This document shows, in pieces, positions 57,759-64,000 of a stretch of DNA of 64,000 nt. Source of the DNA: Neopusillimonas aromaticivorans (lineage in GTDB: Bacteria > Pseudomonadota > Gammaproteobacteria > Burkholderiales > Burkholderiaceae_B); the NCBI RefSeq assembly GCF_030344915.1, contig NZ_CP128233.1, positions 372,001-436,000 of the forward strand, read 5' to 3'. Below the pieces are notes generated by a model. It worked only from the letters and a program-made list of their open reading frames with translations, ran no database searches and was not told the DNA's origin. A program made the translations under genes and the position numbers. How positions within the stretch are numbered: position 1 is the stretch's first letter; each line of letters starts with the position of its first letter.

Positions 57759-58060
57759 TCGGCCTTCTGAGGTTTGGTGTTGATGGCTCGCGGCTCGGCC
57801 TCACCCAAGACCTGAACCATAACCACATCATCCTTTTGTGGTTTTGCTGCGTGATCATCAATGATCTCAACCGTCACGTCGGTGAAGATGCCGTGGCTGG
57901 TGTCGCGCTTCGTGAAGTGCGCCCGCCAGGTCACGCCCTCTCGGTCAAGGCTTACGCCAACCTTCTCAGCCACGTGCTCAGCAATGATTCTCAGGACCGC
58001 ATCGTTATCGACTGTGGCGCGATGCACATCACGATTCTGTTTGGTGGTATTGATCTTCAT
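57755..58060 (-). CDS. phage hypothetical protein
   Basis: 101 residues, starting MKINTTKQNRDVHRATVDND. The composition is that of a small folded alpha/beta protein (LRIIAEHVAEKVGVSL, GIFTDVTVEIIDDHA). No family recognised. Overlaps of four bases with both neighbours place it firmly in the late operon before packaging genes. Confidence 0.6.
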   Translation of the reverse strand: MKINTTKQNRDVHRATVDNDAVLRIIAEHVAEKVGVSLDREGVTWRAHFTKRDTSHGIFTDVTVEIIDDHAAKPQKDDVVMVQVLGEAEPRAINTKPQKAE

Positions 58061-58377
58061 CCCGTCACCTCCTCAGCAGACTTATCAACGTGACACCCAG
58101 CCTTGCGCCCATCCGGCAGCCTCTCAACGCACATCACCTGGCAGTTCACCTCGGTATCCTGGCCGCCCTGGAACAGCGGCACGATGTGGTCCAGCTCAAA
58201 CCCATGAGGGAACACGGTCAACTTGCCGCAGCACACGCAGCGCGGGTTGCTGGCCCAGACCTTGAGCCGTCGATCCTGAAGCCTGCGCCCAGTCATGCGG
58301 ACCTCGCGGGTCGTGGCTGTCTTGCGGGTAGGCTTTGCAATGGCCAGCTTGGGCTTGAGCATCTTCAGTCTGGCCAT
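58057..58377 (-). CDS. HNH endonuclease
   Basis: 106 residues from the ATG at 58377. A Cys pair (CVCC), FELDHIVPLFQGGQDTEVNC and the later MC and GCH residues form an HNH beta-beta-alpha-metal fold with structural zinc. HNH proteins next to terminase genes often take part in genome packaging of HK97-like phages by nicking at cos. The basic N-terminus (RLKMLKPKLAIAKPTRK) should bind DNA. Confidence 0.85.
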   Translation of the reverse strand: MARLKMLKPKLAIAKPTRKTATTREVRMTGRRLQDRRLKVWASNPRCVCCGKLTVFPHGFELDHIVPLFQGGQDTEVNCQVMCVERLPDGRKAGCHVDKSAEEVTG

Positions 58378-58378
58378 A

Positions 58379-58588
58379 TCAACCAACCTGCGTCGTGAGG
58401 ATCTGAGCATCAGCCACGACATCGAGCACGTCCACTGCCACGGTCAACCGGGCACGTAAGTCCTCACCAGGCCGTAACGGCAAAATCTCAATCTCAATCA
58501 CCTTTGGCACTCGCGTTCCATCAGGCATAAGCACCTGGGTACCGTGGGCCGTGCCATCAGAGATGACGCGGATGCCTTGCGTAACCAT
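58379..58588 (-). CDS. small phage hypothetical protein
   Basis: 69 residues from the ATG at 58588 (MVTQGIRVISDGTAHG). It is beta-rich with a Gly/Asp turn pattern and a short C-terminal helix. First gene after the tandem terminators, so it should be the first late gene. No function assigned. Confidence 0.5.
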   Translation of the reverse strand: MVTQGIRVISDGTAHGTQVLMPDGTRVPKVIEIEILPLRPGEDLRARLTVAVDVLDVVADAQILTTQVG

Positions 58589-58602
58589 GGCGACTCCCAA
58601 AA

Positions 58603-58638
58603 CAAAACCCCCGCCGAATCTGCTGACTCAGGCGGGGG
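58603..58638 (-). terminator. second of two tandem terminators after the Q-like gene
   Basis: CCCCCGCC / GGCGGGGG stem followed on the minus strand by TTTTGTTTT, just upstream of the first late gene. Confidence 0.8.
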
Positions 58639-58670
58639 CGAAAGGCCGGCGAACCGGCAGGACGGAAACA

Positions 58671-58703
58671 AAAAAGCCCGACGCTTTTGGCTATCGGGCT
58701 CTG
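58671..58703 (-). terminator. first of two tandem terminators after the Q-like gene
   Basis: AGCCCGATAGCC / GCGTCGGGCT-type stem followed by TTTTTTG on the minus strand, about 140 bases after the Q-like gene's stop. The 240-bp gap 58589-58839 also must hold the late promoter. Confidence 0.8.
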
Positions 58704-58839
58704 TGGGCGCAGCTATGCACCTTATCGATTAGGTGCCATTTTTGCGGTCTTTTACCGCAAAGTCAAGTTTCTGATGCAATAAACCCTGATTCGGCCAACA
58801 ATATCTCGGCTGCCCGAGCGGCCACGGTATCAACGCCCA

Positions 58840-59361
58840 TCACCCATTTTTTGGTTTTTTGGAGCGGTACCCGCGAAGCCAGCCATCAACCAGCGGGGCC
58901 TCGCTTTCAACCGTACGCAGACTGACCCCAACCTTTTCCGCGACATCAGCCAACGTGCCGCCGGCACCATAGAACCGACGCACCAACTCGGTACGCAAGC
59001 GGTACCGCCCTGCCCCGCCGGGGATTGCTTCGGCAGCATAAGCACCAACAGCACCAGCAGCTGCCTCCCAGGCCAGGTTTCGCCGTTGCTCTGAACAGCA
59101 GGCACTACCGCACGAACACGGGAAACTCATGGGGCCAAAGCGTACGGCCAGCACCGCACGATGCATGTTGGGCAGTCGCTCCAGCCGACTGAGGATCATC
59201 CCGGCCTGACCGGCACCGTCCTGCCCAGCCAATCCTTTGCCCTCGCCGACAGGCGCAGTGGCCAACCGATTCATCAACGGCCGGTCGTACTGCTGGTGGG
59301 AGTAATTGAACGCAAACCGCAACGCATCAGCGGCGGATTTAAACAGCACATCGTCGCTCAA
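58840..59361 (-). CDS. putative late-gene regulator (Q-like antitermination factor)
   Basis: 173 residues. A cysteine cluster (FPCSCGSACC) in the middle and a C-terminal helix-turn-helix (TLADVAEKVGVSLRTVESEA) are visible. Position is the best evidence: last early gene, after RusA, followed by a gap with tandem terminators and then the late operon, exactly where lambdoid phages have Q. The family itself I cannot name with certainty. Confidence 0.55.
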   Translation of the reverse strand: MSDDVLFKSAADALRFAFNYSHQQYDRPLMNRLATAPVGEGKGLAGQDGAGQAGMILSRLERLPNMHRAVLAVRFGPMSFPCSCGSACCSEQRRNLAWEAAAGAVGAYAAEAIPGGAGRYRLRTELVRRFYGAGGTLADVAEKVGVSLRTVESEAPLVDGWLRGYRSKKPKNG

Positions 59362-59798
59362 AGCGAACCTCCTGAGGTTTGTGAAATGTAGGGCGAAACG
59401 GTCACCTGGGCGCAGGGCGTAGCACCGTAAATTTTTCTCAATCGCAGCCCAACCACCTGCACATCGTCAACCCACACAACACCGTTGACGGCATCGAAAA
59501 TGGCTTTGACACAGTTATCCGCATCCGGCTTTGTGGTGGGCATCACCGCCCCGGCCAGTGCGTCAGCCTGCTTGCGCTTGGACCATGAGACAGGTACCGG
59601 CAACACCAAGGTCATGAACACCTCGACAGGGCCTGTGAGCAGCGGTTTGCCTGCCATGGCCTGTCTGGCTGCCAGTGCTACCGTGGACTCGTAGGCCACC
59701 GTTTTTTGCGGGGTGTAGAGCGTGATGTGCTTGCCTCGGGCGGCAGCCTTTGGGCGCGCCTTGGCAACAGGTTTGCCGGGTACCGTGAAGCGGATCAT
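59358..59798 (-). CDS. rusA: RusA-family Holliday junction resolvase
   Basis: 146 residues from the ATG at 59798, which overlaps the previous stop; a longer frame upstream is just the overlap. RFTVPGKPVAKARPKAAARG, then KPDADNCVKAIFDAVNGVVWVDDVQV contain the Lys and the Asp residues of the RusA active site. It resolves branched DNA during phage replication and recombination. Confidence 0.93.
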   Translation of the reverse strand: MIRFTVPGKPVAKARPKAAARGKHITLYTPQKTVAYESTVALAARQAMAGKPLLTGPVEVFMTLVLPVPVSWSKRKQADALAGAVMPTTKPDADNCVKAIFDAVNGVVWVDDVQVVGLRLRKIYGATPCAQVTVSPYISQTSGGSL

Positions 59799-59980
59799 GA
59801 CCCCTCCTTGAGCATTGCTTTCACGCGCTCGGCCATCTGCGAACCCATACGCTCGAATGTCGCCAGCTGCAGCCTCAGTGTCAGGCTTTTGTTCGAGCTT
59901 CGCAGGTGCCGAATCTTGCGCGCCATGCAATCCCGGCAGTCCCAGCGGTACACGCGAGTTTCAGTTGTGCAGCAGGTCAT
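59795..59980 (-). CDS. small Cys-containing phage protein
   Basis: 61 residues: MTCCTTETRVYRWDCRDCMA suggests a small zinc-binding unit, followed by a basic helix (RHLRSSNKSLTLRLQLATFERM). Coupled by four-base overlaps to the replication gene before it and rusA after it. No function assigned. Confidence 0.6.
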   Translation of the reverse strand: MTCCTTETRVYRWDCRDCMARKIRHLRSSNKSLTLRLQLATFERMGSQMAERVKAMLKEGS

Positions 59981-61157
59981 ACGCTCACCCCGTAGTCGGC
60001 ACGCAACATGGCCTTCTCGCCCTCAGACAGCTGAGCTGCAGCAAAGACGCGAGCCTTGAACGTGGGGGCCAACTCGCCAGACTCCTGCACAATCCCCAGC
60101 TCCTCGCCCTTGGCCACGATCCCAGACCACGACACGGCCCAGTGCTTCGGCGGGGCTGCCGATGGTTGGCGGTTCAACGCACTGTCGCCCCCGGGCGGCT
60201 TGAGCACCTTGGCCAGAAACACGTCGAGAAACCCCGCGTTGATGGGCCCATGGTCTTGCGCCAGCTCGCGGTCAGCAACGGCCAGGTCGTAAGCTTCACG
60301 CAGTTGTGCCTCGGTCACACGCTTTTGAGCCCAGACCAAAAGCCTGGGGTCACTGCTGGTGACGGTCGATGCCTTACCCCGTTCCTTCTCCCACCGGCGG
60401 ACCAGCACGGCATAGCCTGCAGGAGTGTCCAGGCTGGTGGGTTTCGAAGGTTCCGAGGAAGGCGGCGGCGGCGGATCGTCGCCAGCCTCGTGTGCGTGTG
60501 TGCGCGTAGGCGGGGAGATGCCGCCGCCGCTTCTTCTTTTATATATGTCCCTGTCCCTGTCCCTGTCTTAGCCGTGACAACGCCGTGACTTTCGTTGTGA
60601 CTTCCTTTAGGTGTCACAGTGACAACCTTGTGATTGTCCGTGACAATAATCTGTATTCCGTGTGACGCCGCTACTTTTCTCAGGTGTGACGTACTGGTAC
60701 CTTTCGCTGGCAGAATCACGCCGATGTCACGCAGAGCACCAAACAACAACTTGCGGTCTTCACGTTCCTCACGCTTGCGATCATTGTCACCGTCTTTGCT
60801 GGCCTGGTGCTGCTCGCGTCGAGACATTGCGTTGATAGCCTCCTGCGCTATCACAGGGTGATACAGACGACCGTCACTACATTTGATGAAGCCACGAAGC
60901 GCCATGGCTTTGACCTTGCGCCAACCGGCCAACTCTTTGCCAGCCAAGTGAGCAAGAATGCGGTCATCATCAGGCAACGAAGCTGCCGGCTCTTGATTCC
61001 AGCTCTTGCACCACAGGCGCAGGGCTGTCTTGAACTCTTCGCCCGTGGACAAGGCCATCATGTCACTGTCGAGCAAGCGCTCGGTGTGCAAAGGCATGAA
61101 CGGTAAGCCGCGCAGGTTGCAGTCAGCTGGTGTTAAGGGGTCCGGTAAATCAACCAT
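59977..61157 (-). CDS. YdaU-like (DUF1376) phage replication protein (frame broken by one base)
   Basis: The N-terminal 80 residues are a DUF1376 domain (SDMMALSTGEEFKTALRLWC, HPVIAQEAI), a winged-helix origin-binding-type fold common in phage replication proteins. The frame is lost in the AAAA run near 60538-60541; one A restored gives RRSGGG and joins VLVRRWEKERGKASTV in the C-terminal part. About 393 residues. Repeats of GTGAC/GTCAC within the gene (60541-60690) could be the origin, as in lambda O. Confidence 0.75.
60541..60690. repeat. GTGAC-type iterons and AGGGAC tandem repeat, candidate phage origin
   Basis: Within the YdaU-like gene are seven GTGAC and one GTCAC copies in about 130 bp, next to a tandem CCCTGT repeat (four units) and an AT-rich run (TATATAT). 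This arrangement of iterons plus AT-rich DNA inside the initiator gene is that of lambdoid origins. Confidence 0.45.
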
Positions 61158-61641
61158 TTTTATGTGCGCCCTTCATGAACGTCATCCAATGAGTGCGCTC
61201 CCTTCGGCCTGACTTATGACCAAACAATGGCGCATGAGGGGTCAGTGTCAGGATTTGACTCACCGGTATTTGGGTCTCGGCCCATTTAAAGATCAGGACG
61301 CCTTCAGGCTTGAGGACGCGGAAGCATTCAGCGAAACCGCGCCGCAGATCATCGCGCCAATCATCACCAAGGATTCCGTACTTGGCACGAAGCCACGAAC
61401 TCTGACCGGCCCGGCGTAGGTGCGGGGGATCAAATAAGACCAGCCGGAACGATTCATCTGAAAATGGCATATCCCGAAAATCCATGTTCAGGTCGGGGGT
61501 GATGTTAAATGCCCGACCATCGCATAGCGTGTGCTCTTCGCTTCGGATGTCACCAAACAAAGCGCGCTGGTCTTGCTGGTCGAACCACATCATGCGACCG
61601 CCGCAGCATGGGTCGATAACTGCCGGAGGGTTGATACTCAC
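61150..61641 (-). CDS. phage DNA methyltransferase-like protein
   Basis: 163 residues of a small class I SAM-dependent methyltransferase: VIDPCCGGRMMWF (SAM motif I, with DPCCGG in place of DPAxGSG), FDPPHL (motif IV, related to DPPY) and RVLKPEGVLIFKW. No target-recognition domain is present. It may protect phage DNA from host restriction, such as the nearby HsdRMS, but the base modified is not known. Confidence 0.8.
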   Translation of the reverse strand: MSINPPAVIDPCCGGRMMWFDQQDQRALFGDIRSEEHTLCDGRAFNITPDLNMDFRDMPFSDESFRLVLFDPPHLRRAGQSSWLRAKYGILGDDWRDDLRRGFAECFRVLKPEGVLIFKWAETQIPVSQILTLTPHAPLFGHKSGRRERTHWMTFMKGAHKNG

Positions 61642-61847
61642 GCCCCACCCCCATAAGCAAACTTCTTGCGCAGCTCATGAAACCGCTTTGCTGCGGCCGG
61701 GCATTCGTCCAGCTCGCGCCGTGACTTCACACCACACAAGCGGCGCAGGCTGGCCGCCGCTTCATCGGCATCGTTGACGCCCAGATAAGCCTGAAACTTC
61801 GCGTTGCCGCACATGATGGCGGCATGGCGTGCGTTTGACTGATTCAT
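61638..61847 (-). CDS. small phage early protein
   Basis: 69 residues beginning MNQSNARHAAIMCGNAKFQA. Helical, with a recurring prophage pattern in FQAYLGVNDADEAAASLRRLCG and RRELDECPAAAKRFHELRKKF. It sits between cII-like and methyltransferase genes with four-base overlaps on both sides. Function unknown. Confidence 0.6.
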   Translation of the reverse strand: MNQSNARHAAIMCGNAKFQAYLGVNDADEAAASLRRLCGVKSRRELDECPAAAKRFHELRKKFAYGGGA

Positions 61848-62164
61848 CCTTGCGCCCTCCTGTTTTCAGCCTCAACCCGAGCCTGCAGATATTTGAGCGC
61901 CATACGCTCGATACCCAGCAACTCCTGCTGGTCGACCACTACTGCATCCGTGGAGGCCAACTGCAAACCCAGCGCTGCCAGTAGCTGGCAAAAGCCGTCC
62001 AGGCCTTCCTTCTGACGACTCACGGTACTGGCCGAAACGCCCATTCGATCCGCTGCACGCTCCTGAGTGACCTCTGCAAGTCGGCGCAATATTTCGCCTT
62101 GGATTCTTGCGCCGATCTTGCGTGTGCTTTCAGCCTGATCGGCTGATACTGGCTCTGTATTCAT
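61844..62164 (-). CDS. cII: CII-type phage transcription activator
   Basis: 106 residues. EILRRLAEVTQERAADRMGV then SASTVSRQKEGLDGFCQLLA matches the CII helix-turn-helix (family phrase: AADRMGVSxSTVSRxKEG). CII drives the lysogenic promoters for repressor and integrase. It lies early in the minus-strand operon, in the normal place after Cro. The start overlaps nothing upstream; an 800-bp insert separates it from cro. Confidence 0.85.
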   Translation of the reverse strand: MNTEPVSADQAESTRKIGARIQGEILRRLAEVTQERAADRMGVSASTVSRQKEGLDGFCQLLAALGLQLASTDAVVVDQQELLGIERMALKYLQARVEAENRRAQG

Positions 62165-62190
62165 AACTCACACCTACTGGGAAAACGACC

Positions 62191-62421
62191 ATGGACCAAC
62201 AGATCACTCGGAAACTGCGAATGGACATGCCGAATAGAACGCAACAGACTGCGCTCATGGAAAAGAAAATTGATTACGAACTGATGGATCAAGCCGAAGT
62301 GCTGGCGCTGACGCTGTTCGGGCCGCACGCCGAGTGCGAACACATCGAGGCGGTGTACGAGCGGCTGGTTGCGAATCAACAGCTTGGGTTGAGCTTGGCC
62401 AGTGCAATTACGGTGCATTGA
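62191..62421 (+). CDS. small plus-strand protein between cro and cII
   Basis: 76 residues from the ATG at 62191; a second start (MEKKIDYELMDQAEVLALTL) lies 23 codons inside and has the better folded character. Acidic and helical; no family recognised. It is on the strand opposite to the early operon, so it would be expressed from its own promoter in the lysogen, like a moron gene. Coding status is uncertain. Confidence 0.45.
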   Translation: MDQQITRKLRMDMPNRTQQTALMEKKIDYELMDQAEVLALTLFGPHAECEHIEAVYERLVANQQLGLSLASAITVH

Positions 62422-62488
62422 GAGAGCCAATCCCAATCGATTAAGCTCAGAGATTCCAGTAACTAAACTTTTCCGAAAAGGATTGGCC

Positions 62489-62887
62489 ATGATTGAATGG
62501 ATAGCGGGCATAACTTGGCGTGATGTGTTTTTTATGTTCTTCGGATCTGCTCTTGTTTGGGTTGTCTTGGGAATCGCCAGATGGTTGATTTCCGACTGGG
62601 TTAAATCCATCACATCGAACCCGTTGAGAGTTGTCAGATATTGGTTGATGGTCCTTTCTATGGCTGGCGCACTATGGCTCAGCGAGCGGCCGGAATTATC
62701 TTCGCGTGAAACGCTATACATGATCATCCTCAGCTTCGTGGCGTACTGGTCGATGACGGCCCAACACCAAGAAAATATTGAAGAGCAAAGAAATAAAAGC
62801 GTAGATACATGCGCCGATAAGGAAGAACTGAAACGATCTGCCATTAACCATCAAGGCGCCAACAAACGAGAGAGCAGCGACGGCTAG
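62489..62887 (+). CDS. plus-strand membrane protein between cro and cII
   Basis: From the ATG at 62489, behind AAAAGGAT, the protein has 132 residues. Three hydrophobic helices (MIEWIAGITWRDVFFMFFGS onward, RVVRYWLMVLSMAGALWLSE, LYMIILSFVAYW) are followed by a long charged C-terminal tail (NIEEQRNKSVDTCADKEELK). It may be a lysogen-expressed membrane protein, for example for superinfection exclusion; that is a guess from location. It overlaps the minus-strand gene 62714-62923 tail to tail. Confidence 0.5.
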   Translation: MIEWIAGITWRDVFFMFFGSALVWVVLGIARWLISDWVKSITSNPLRVVRYWLMVLSMAGALWLSERPELSSRETLYMIILSFVAYWSMTAQHQENIEEQRNKSVDTCADKEELKRSAINHQGANKRESSDG

Positions 62888-62923
62888 CATGAACATCGCT
62901 TCCATGACTTTTGAATCACTCAT
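62714..62923 (-). CDS. small membrane protein after cro
   Basis: 69 residues with an AGGTGA ribosome site at good spacing. Two hydrophobic helices (MEAMFMLAVAALSFVGALMV and FFLIGACIYAFISLLFNIFL) then a charged tail. It follows cro by about 50 bases in the early operon direction. It overlaps the plus-strand gene above by about 170 bases, so only one of the two may be real. Confidence 0.4.
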   Translation of the reverse strand: MSDSKVMEAMFMLAVAALSFVGALMVNGRSFQFFLIGACIYAFISLLFNIFLVLGRHRPVRHEAEDDHV

Positions 62924-62975
62924 ACGGGGTCACCTGCTTATCTTTAAAGAGGGCGGACAGCGAAGGTGCATTGAG

Positions 62976-63215
62976 TCAGGCATTGGGCGGACCCTTCAGC
63001 TCGGGCCAGATTTCATGCCAGTCATCGGGGCGCAGGTCGCGGCGAGTGACTGCACCGCCGGATTCCTTCTCGATGCTGACGCACAGCTTCTCGCCAGCGA
63101 GTCGGTACCCGTATGCGATGTTTCGGAGAAATGGCCACGACGTCCTGCAGCGGGCAGCAAAGTCCTTGCGCTCGTTGACAGTCATGGAAGAGAGAAAGCG
63201 TTTTAAGAGTTCCAT
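62976..63215 (-). CDS. cro: Cro-like repressor
   Basis: 79 residues beginning MELLKRFLSSMTVNERKDFA. A YdaS/Cro-type helix-turn-helix (FAARCRTSWPFLRNIAYGYR) is followed by SIEKESGGAVTRRDLRPDDW, the phrase that ends many YdaS/Cro proteins (TRRDLRPDDWHxIWPEL). It is divergent from the CI-like gene across a short operator region and heads the lytic early operon. Confidence 0.85.
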   Translation of the reverse strand: MELLKRFLSSMTVNERKDFAARCRTSWPFLRNIAYGYRLAGEKLCVSIEKESGGAVTRRDLRPDDWHEIWPELKGPPNA

Positions 63216-63300
63216 GGCCTAAATATACATCAAACGATGTACCCATGGAACATAAATTGATGAATTCACCAAATCATTACCATCTGGTGTAATTGCGACC
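63216..63300. promoter_or_regulatory. cI-cro operator region
   Basis: An 85-bp divergent intergenic stretch with several palindromic elements: TACATCAAACGATGTA at 63226-63241 (6-bp arms), a related half-site TTGATGAATTCA near 63256, and TTACCATCTGGTGTAA at 63279-63294. They share the half-site TAC-ATC / GATGTA loosely, as expected for three operators bound by CI and Cro. Confidence 0.65.
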
Positions 63301-63987
63301 ATGATCGAAAAATCTGACCCACGCGTTACGCGACGACAAAACCTTCAGTATCTGGTCGATATGTATGGACAGGCTCAGGTCGCCAGGAATATGGGCAAAC
63401 CAGATCGCCAGATCGCTGACATCGTCTCCGGCAGAAAAGGGTGCGGCGAACGACTCGCGCGCGATATGGAGGCGAATTGGAAGCAGTCCACCGGAGAGGT
63501 TATCGACCTAAGCTCAATCGGTATGGCCCAGGACCGCGAAGACGAGGAGAGAGCGCTGGGTACAGCTGAATACATCGGCCCAGCCCCAAAACAGATGCGG
63601 ATCCCTGTCTCTGGCTTCGCCAAGCTCGGCGAAAACGGCTGGTATGAGGAGATAAACGCACCGGGCTCTGAAGGTTATGTAGAAGCCTCTTCGTCAGATC
63701 CAGATGCCTACGTTCTGTTGGTTAAAGGCGACAGCATGCACCCGGCGATACGCAACGGGTGGTACGTGGTTGTCGAGCCCAACAAGCAGCCCTGCTCGGG
63801 CGAGTACGCCGCGATTCTGTTGCGTGATGGCCGCAAGATGGTCAAAGAATACCTCTACAGCAGCGGCGATACGATCGCGGTTGAGTCCGTGAACGGCGGC
63901 GAACGACTGTCACTTGCAAAGCAGGATGTGAAGGTAGTTCATGCGATTGGCTCAGTGCTGATGCCGAGTAAGCATCGAGATATGTGA
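63301..63987 (+). CDS. cI: CI-like S24 phage repressor
   Basis: 228 residues. The N-terminal helix-turn-helix (YGQAQVARNMGKPDRQIADI) binds the operator; the C-terminal S24 domain has KGDSMHPAIRNGWYVVVEP with nucleophile Ser145 and KMVKEYL with Lys182. No Ala-Gly or Cys-Gly pair, the usual self-cleavage site, is seen between the domains (residues 56-144). It keeps the prophage silent and should give immunity. It reads toward the right end, where the integrase is expected. Confidence 0.9.
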   Translation: MIEKSDPRVTRRQNLQYLVDMYGQAQVARNMGKPDRQIADIVSGRKGCGERLARDMEANWKQSTGEVIDLSSIGMAQDREDEERALGTAEYIGPAPKQMRIPVSGFAKLGENGWYEEINAPGSEGYVEASSSDPDAYVLLVKGDSMHPAIRNGWYVVVEPNKQPCSGEYAAILLRDGRKMVKEYLYSSGDTIAVESVNGGERLSLAKQDVKVVHAIGSVLMPSKHRDM

Positions 63988-64000
63988 CCAGTTCACGACT

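Larger units (their letters stand above)
37660..64000. mobile_element. siphovirus-type prophage with HK97-type head genes (right end outside window)
   Basis: Gene order from the right: CI/Cro switch, CII, replication, RusA, Q-like regulator, terminase, portal, ClpP-type protease, capsid, connectors, tail tube, G/GT chaperone, tape measure, tail tip, lysis cassette. This is a complete lytic set. The integrase and right att site are expected beyond 64 kb. The left end lies somewhere between the spanin genes and the att core at 35642. Confidence 0.9.

Noticed and set aside
62161..62844. Minus-strand 227-residue ORF between cro and cII
   Set aside because: It is the shadow of the two plus-strand genes; Ser/Arg/His-rich with no coding pattern and no ribosome site.

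Overview
The window looks like a Betaproteobacterial chromosome, probably Burkholderiales and near Alcaligenaceae. That is an inference from moderately high GC, housekeeping genes of that style (hisN-type phosphatase, sbcCD, yheS-type ABC-F, lipocalin, dps) and the IS and prophage families; no rRNA or complete tRNA is present to confirm it.

Layout. (1) About 1-18.5 kb is chromosomal: a CobW-family gene end, a deoxyribosyltransferase-like gene, a vapBC pair, a blc-type lipocalin, hisN, an aldo/keto reductase, dps, a CopD-like membrane protein, sbcC and sbcD (split by an IS21 element), an LprI-like secreted protein, and an ABC-F gene split by an IS4 element. (2) About 18.5-35.67 kb is an accessory island: an integrase relic, a minus-strand operon I do not recognise as a named system (two related small proteins, a DnaA-like AAA+ ATPase, a small protein and a PLD-family nuclease), an IS3 element, a complete type I restriction-modification locus (hsdM-hsdS-hsdR) and a tyrosine integrase broken by a nested insertion (ISL3 in the integrase, IS66 in the ISL3). 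A 26-bp tRNA 3'-end-like core follows. (3) About 35.7-37.6 kb holds a plus-strand pair: a 2-TM/coiled-coil/GAF-like protein and a Panacea-domain (PanA/SocA-like) protein, a candidate toxin-antitoxin or defence pair. (4) About 37.66-64 kb is a siphovirus-type prophage with HK97-type head genes, lacking only its right end. From right to left it has CI and Cro, CII, a methyltransferase, a YdaU-like replication gene with possible origin repeats, RusA, a Q-like regulator, terminators, HNH, terminase, portal, protease, capsid, connectors, tail tube, a G/GT frameshift gene, a very large tape measure, a seven-bladed propeller tail protein, two holin-like proteins, a muramidase and spanins.

How the parts work together. 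CI (plus) and Cro (minus) flank a short operator. The early minus transcript ends at tandem terminators just after the Q-like gene. The late genes that follow contain several more intrinsic terminators next to the capsid, tail tube, tape measure and holin genes, which fits control by antitermination. The island operon, HsdRMS and the Panacea pair together make an anti-phage defence cluster beside the prophage.

Caution for every reader. About 30 genes or IS ORFs are broken by a single-base change, almost always one base missing from a short homopolymer, in chromosomal, IS and phage genes alike. This looks like uncorrected sequencing error. I therefore annotate such genes as whole and say where the frame has to be restored; only the IS insertions with target duplications are treated as real disruptions.
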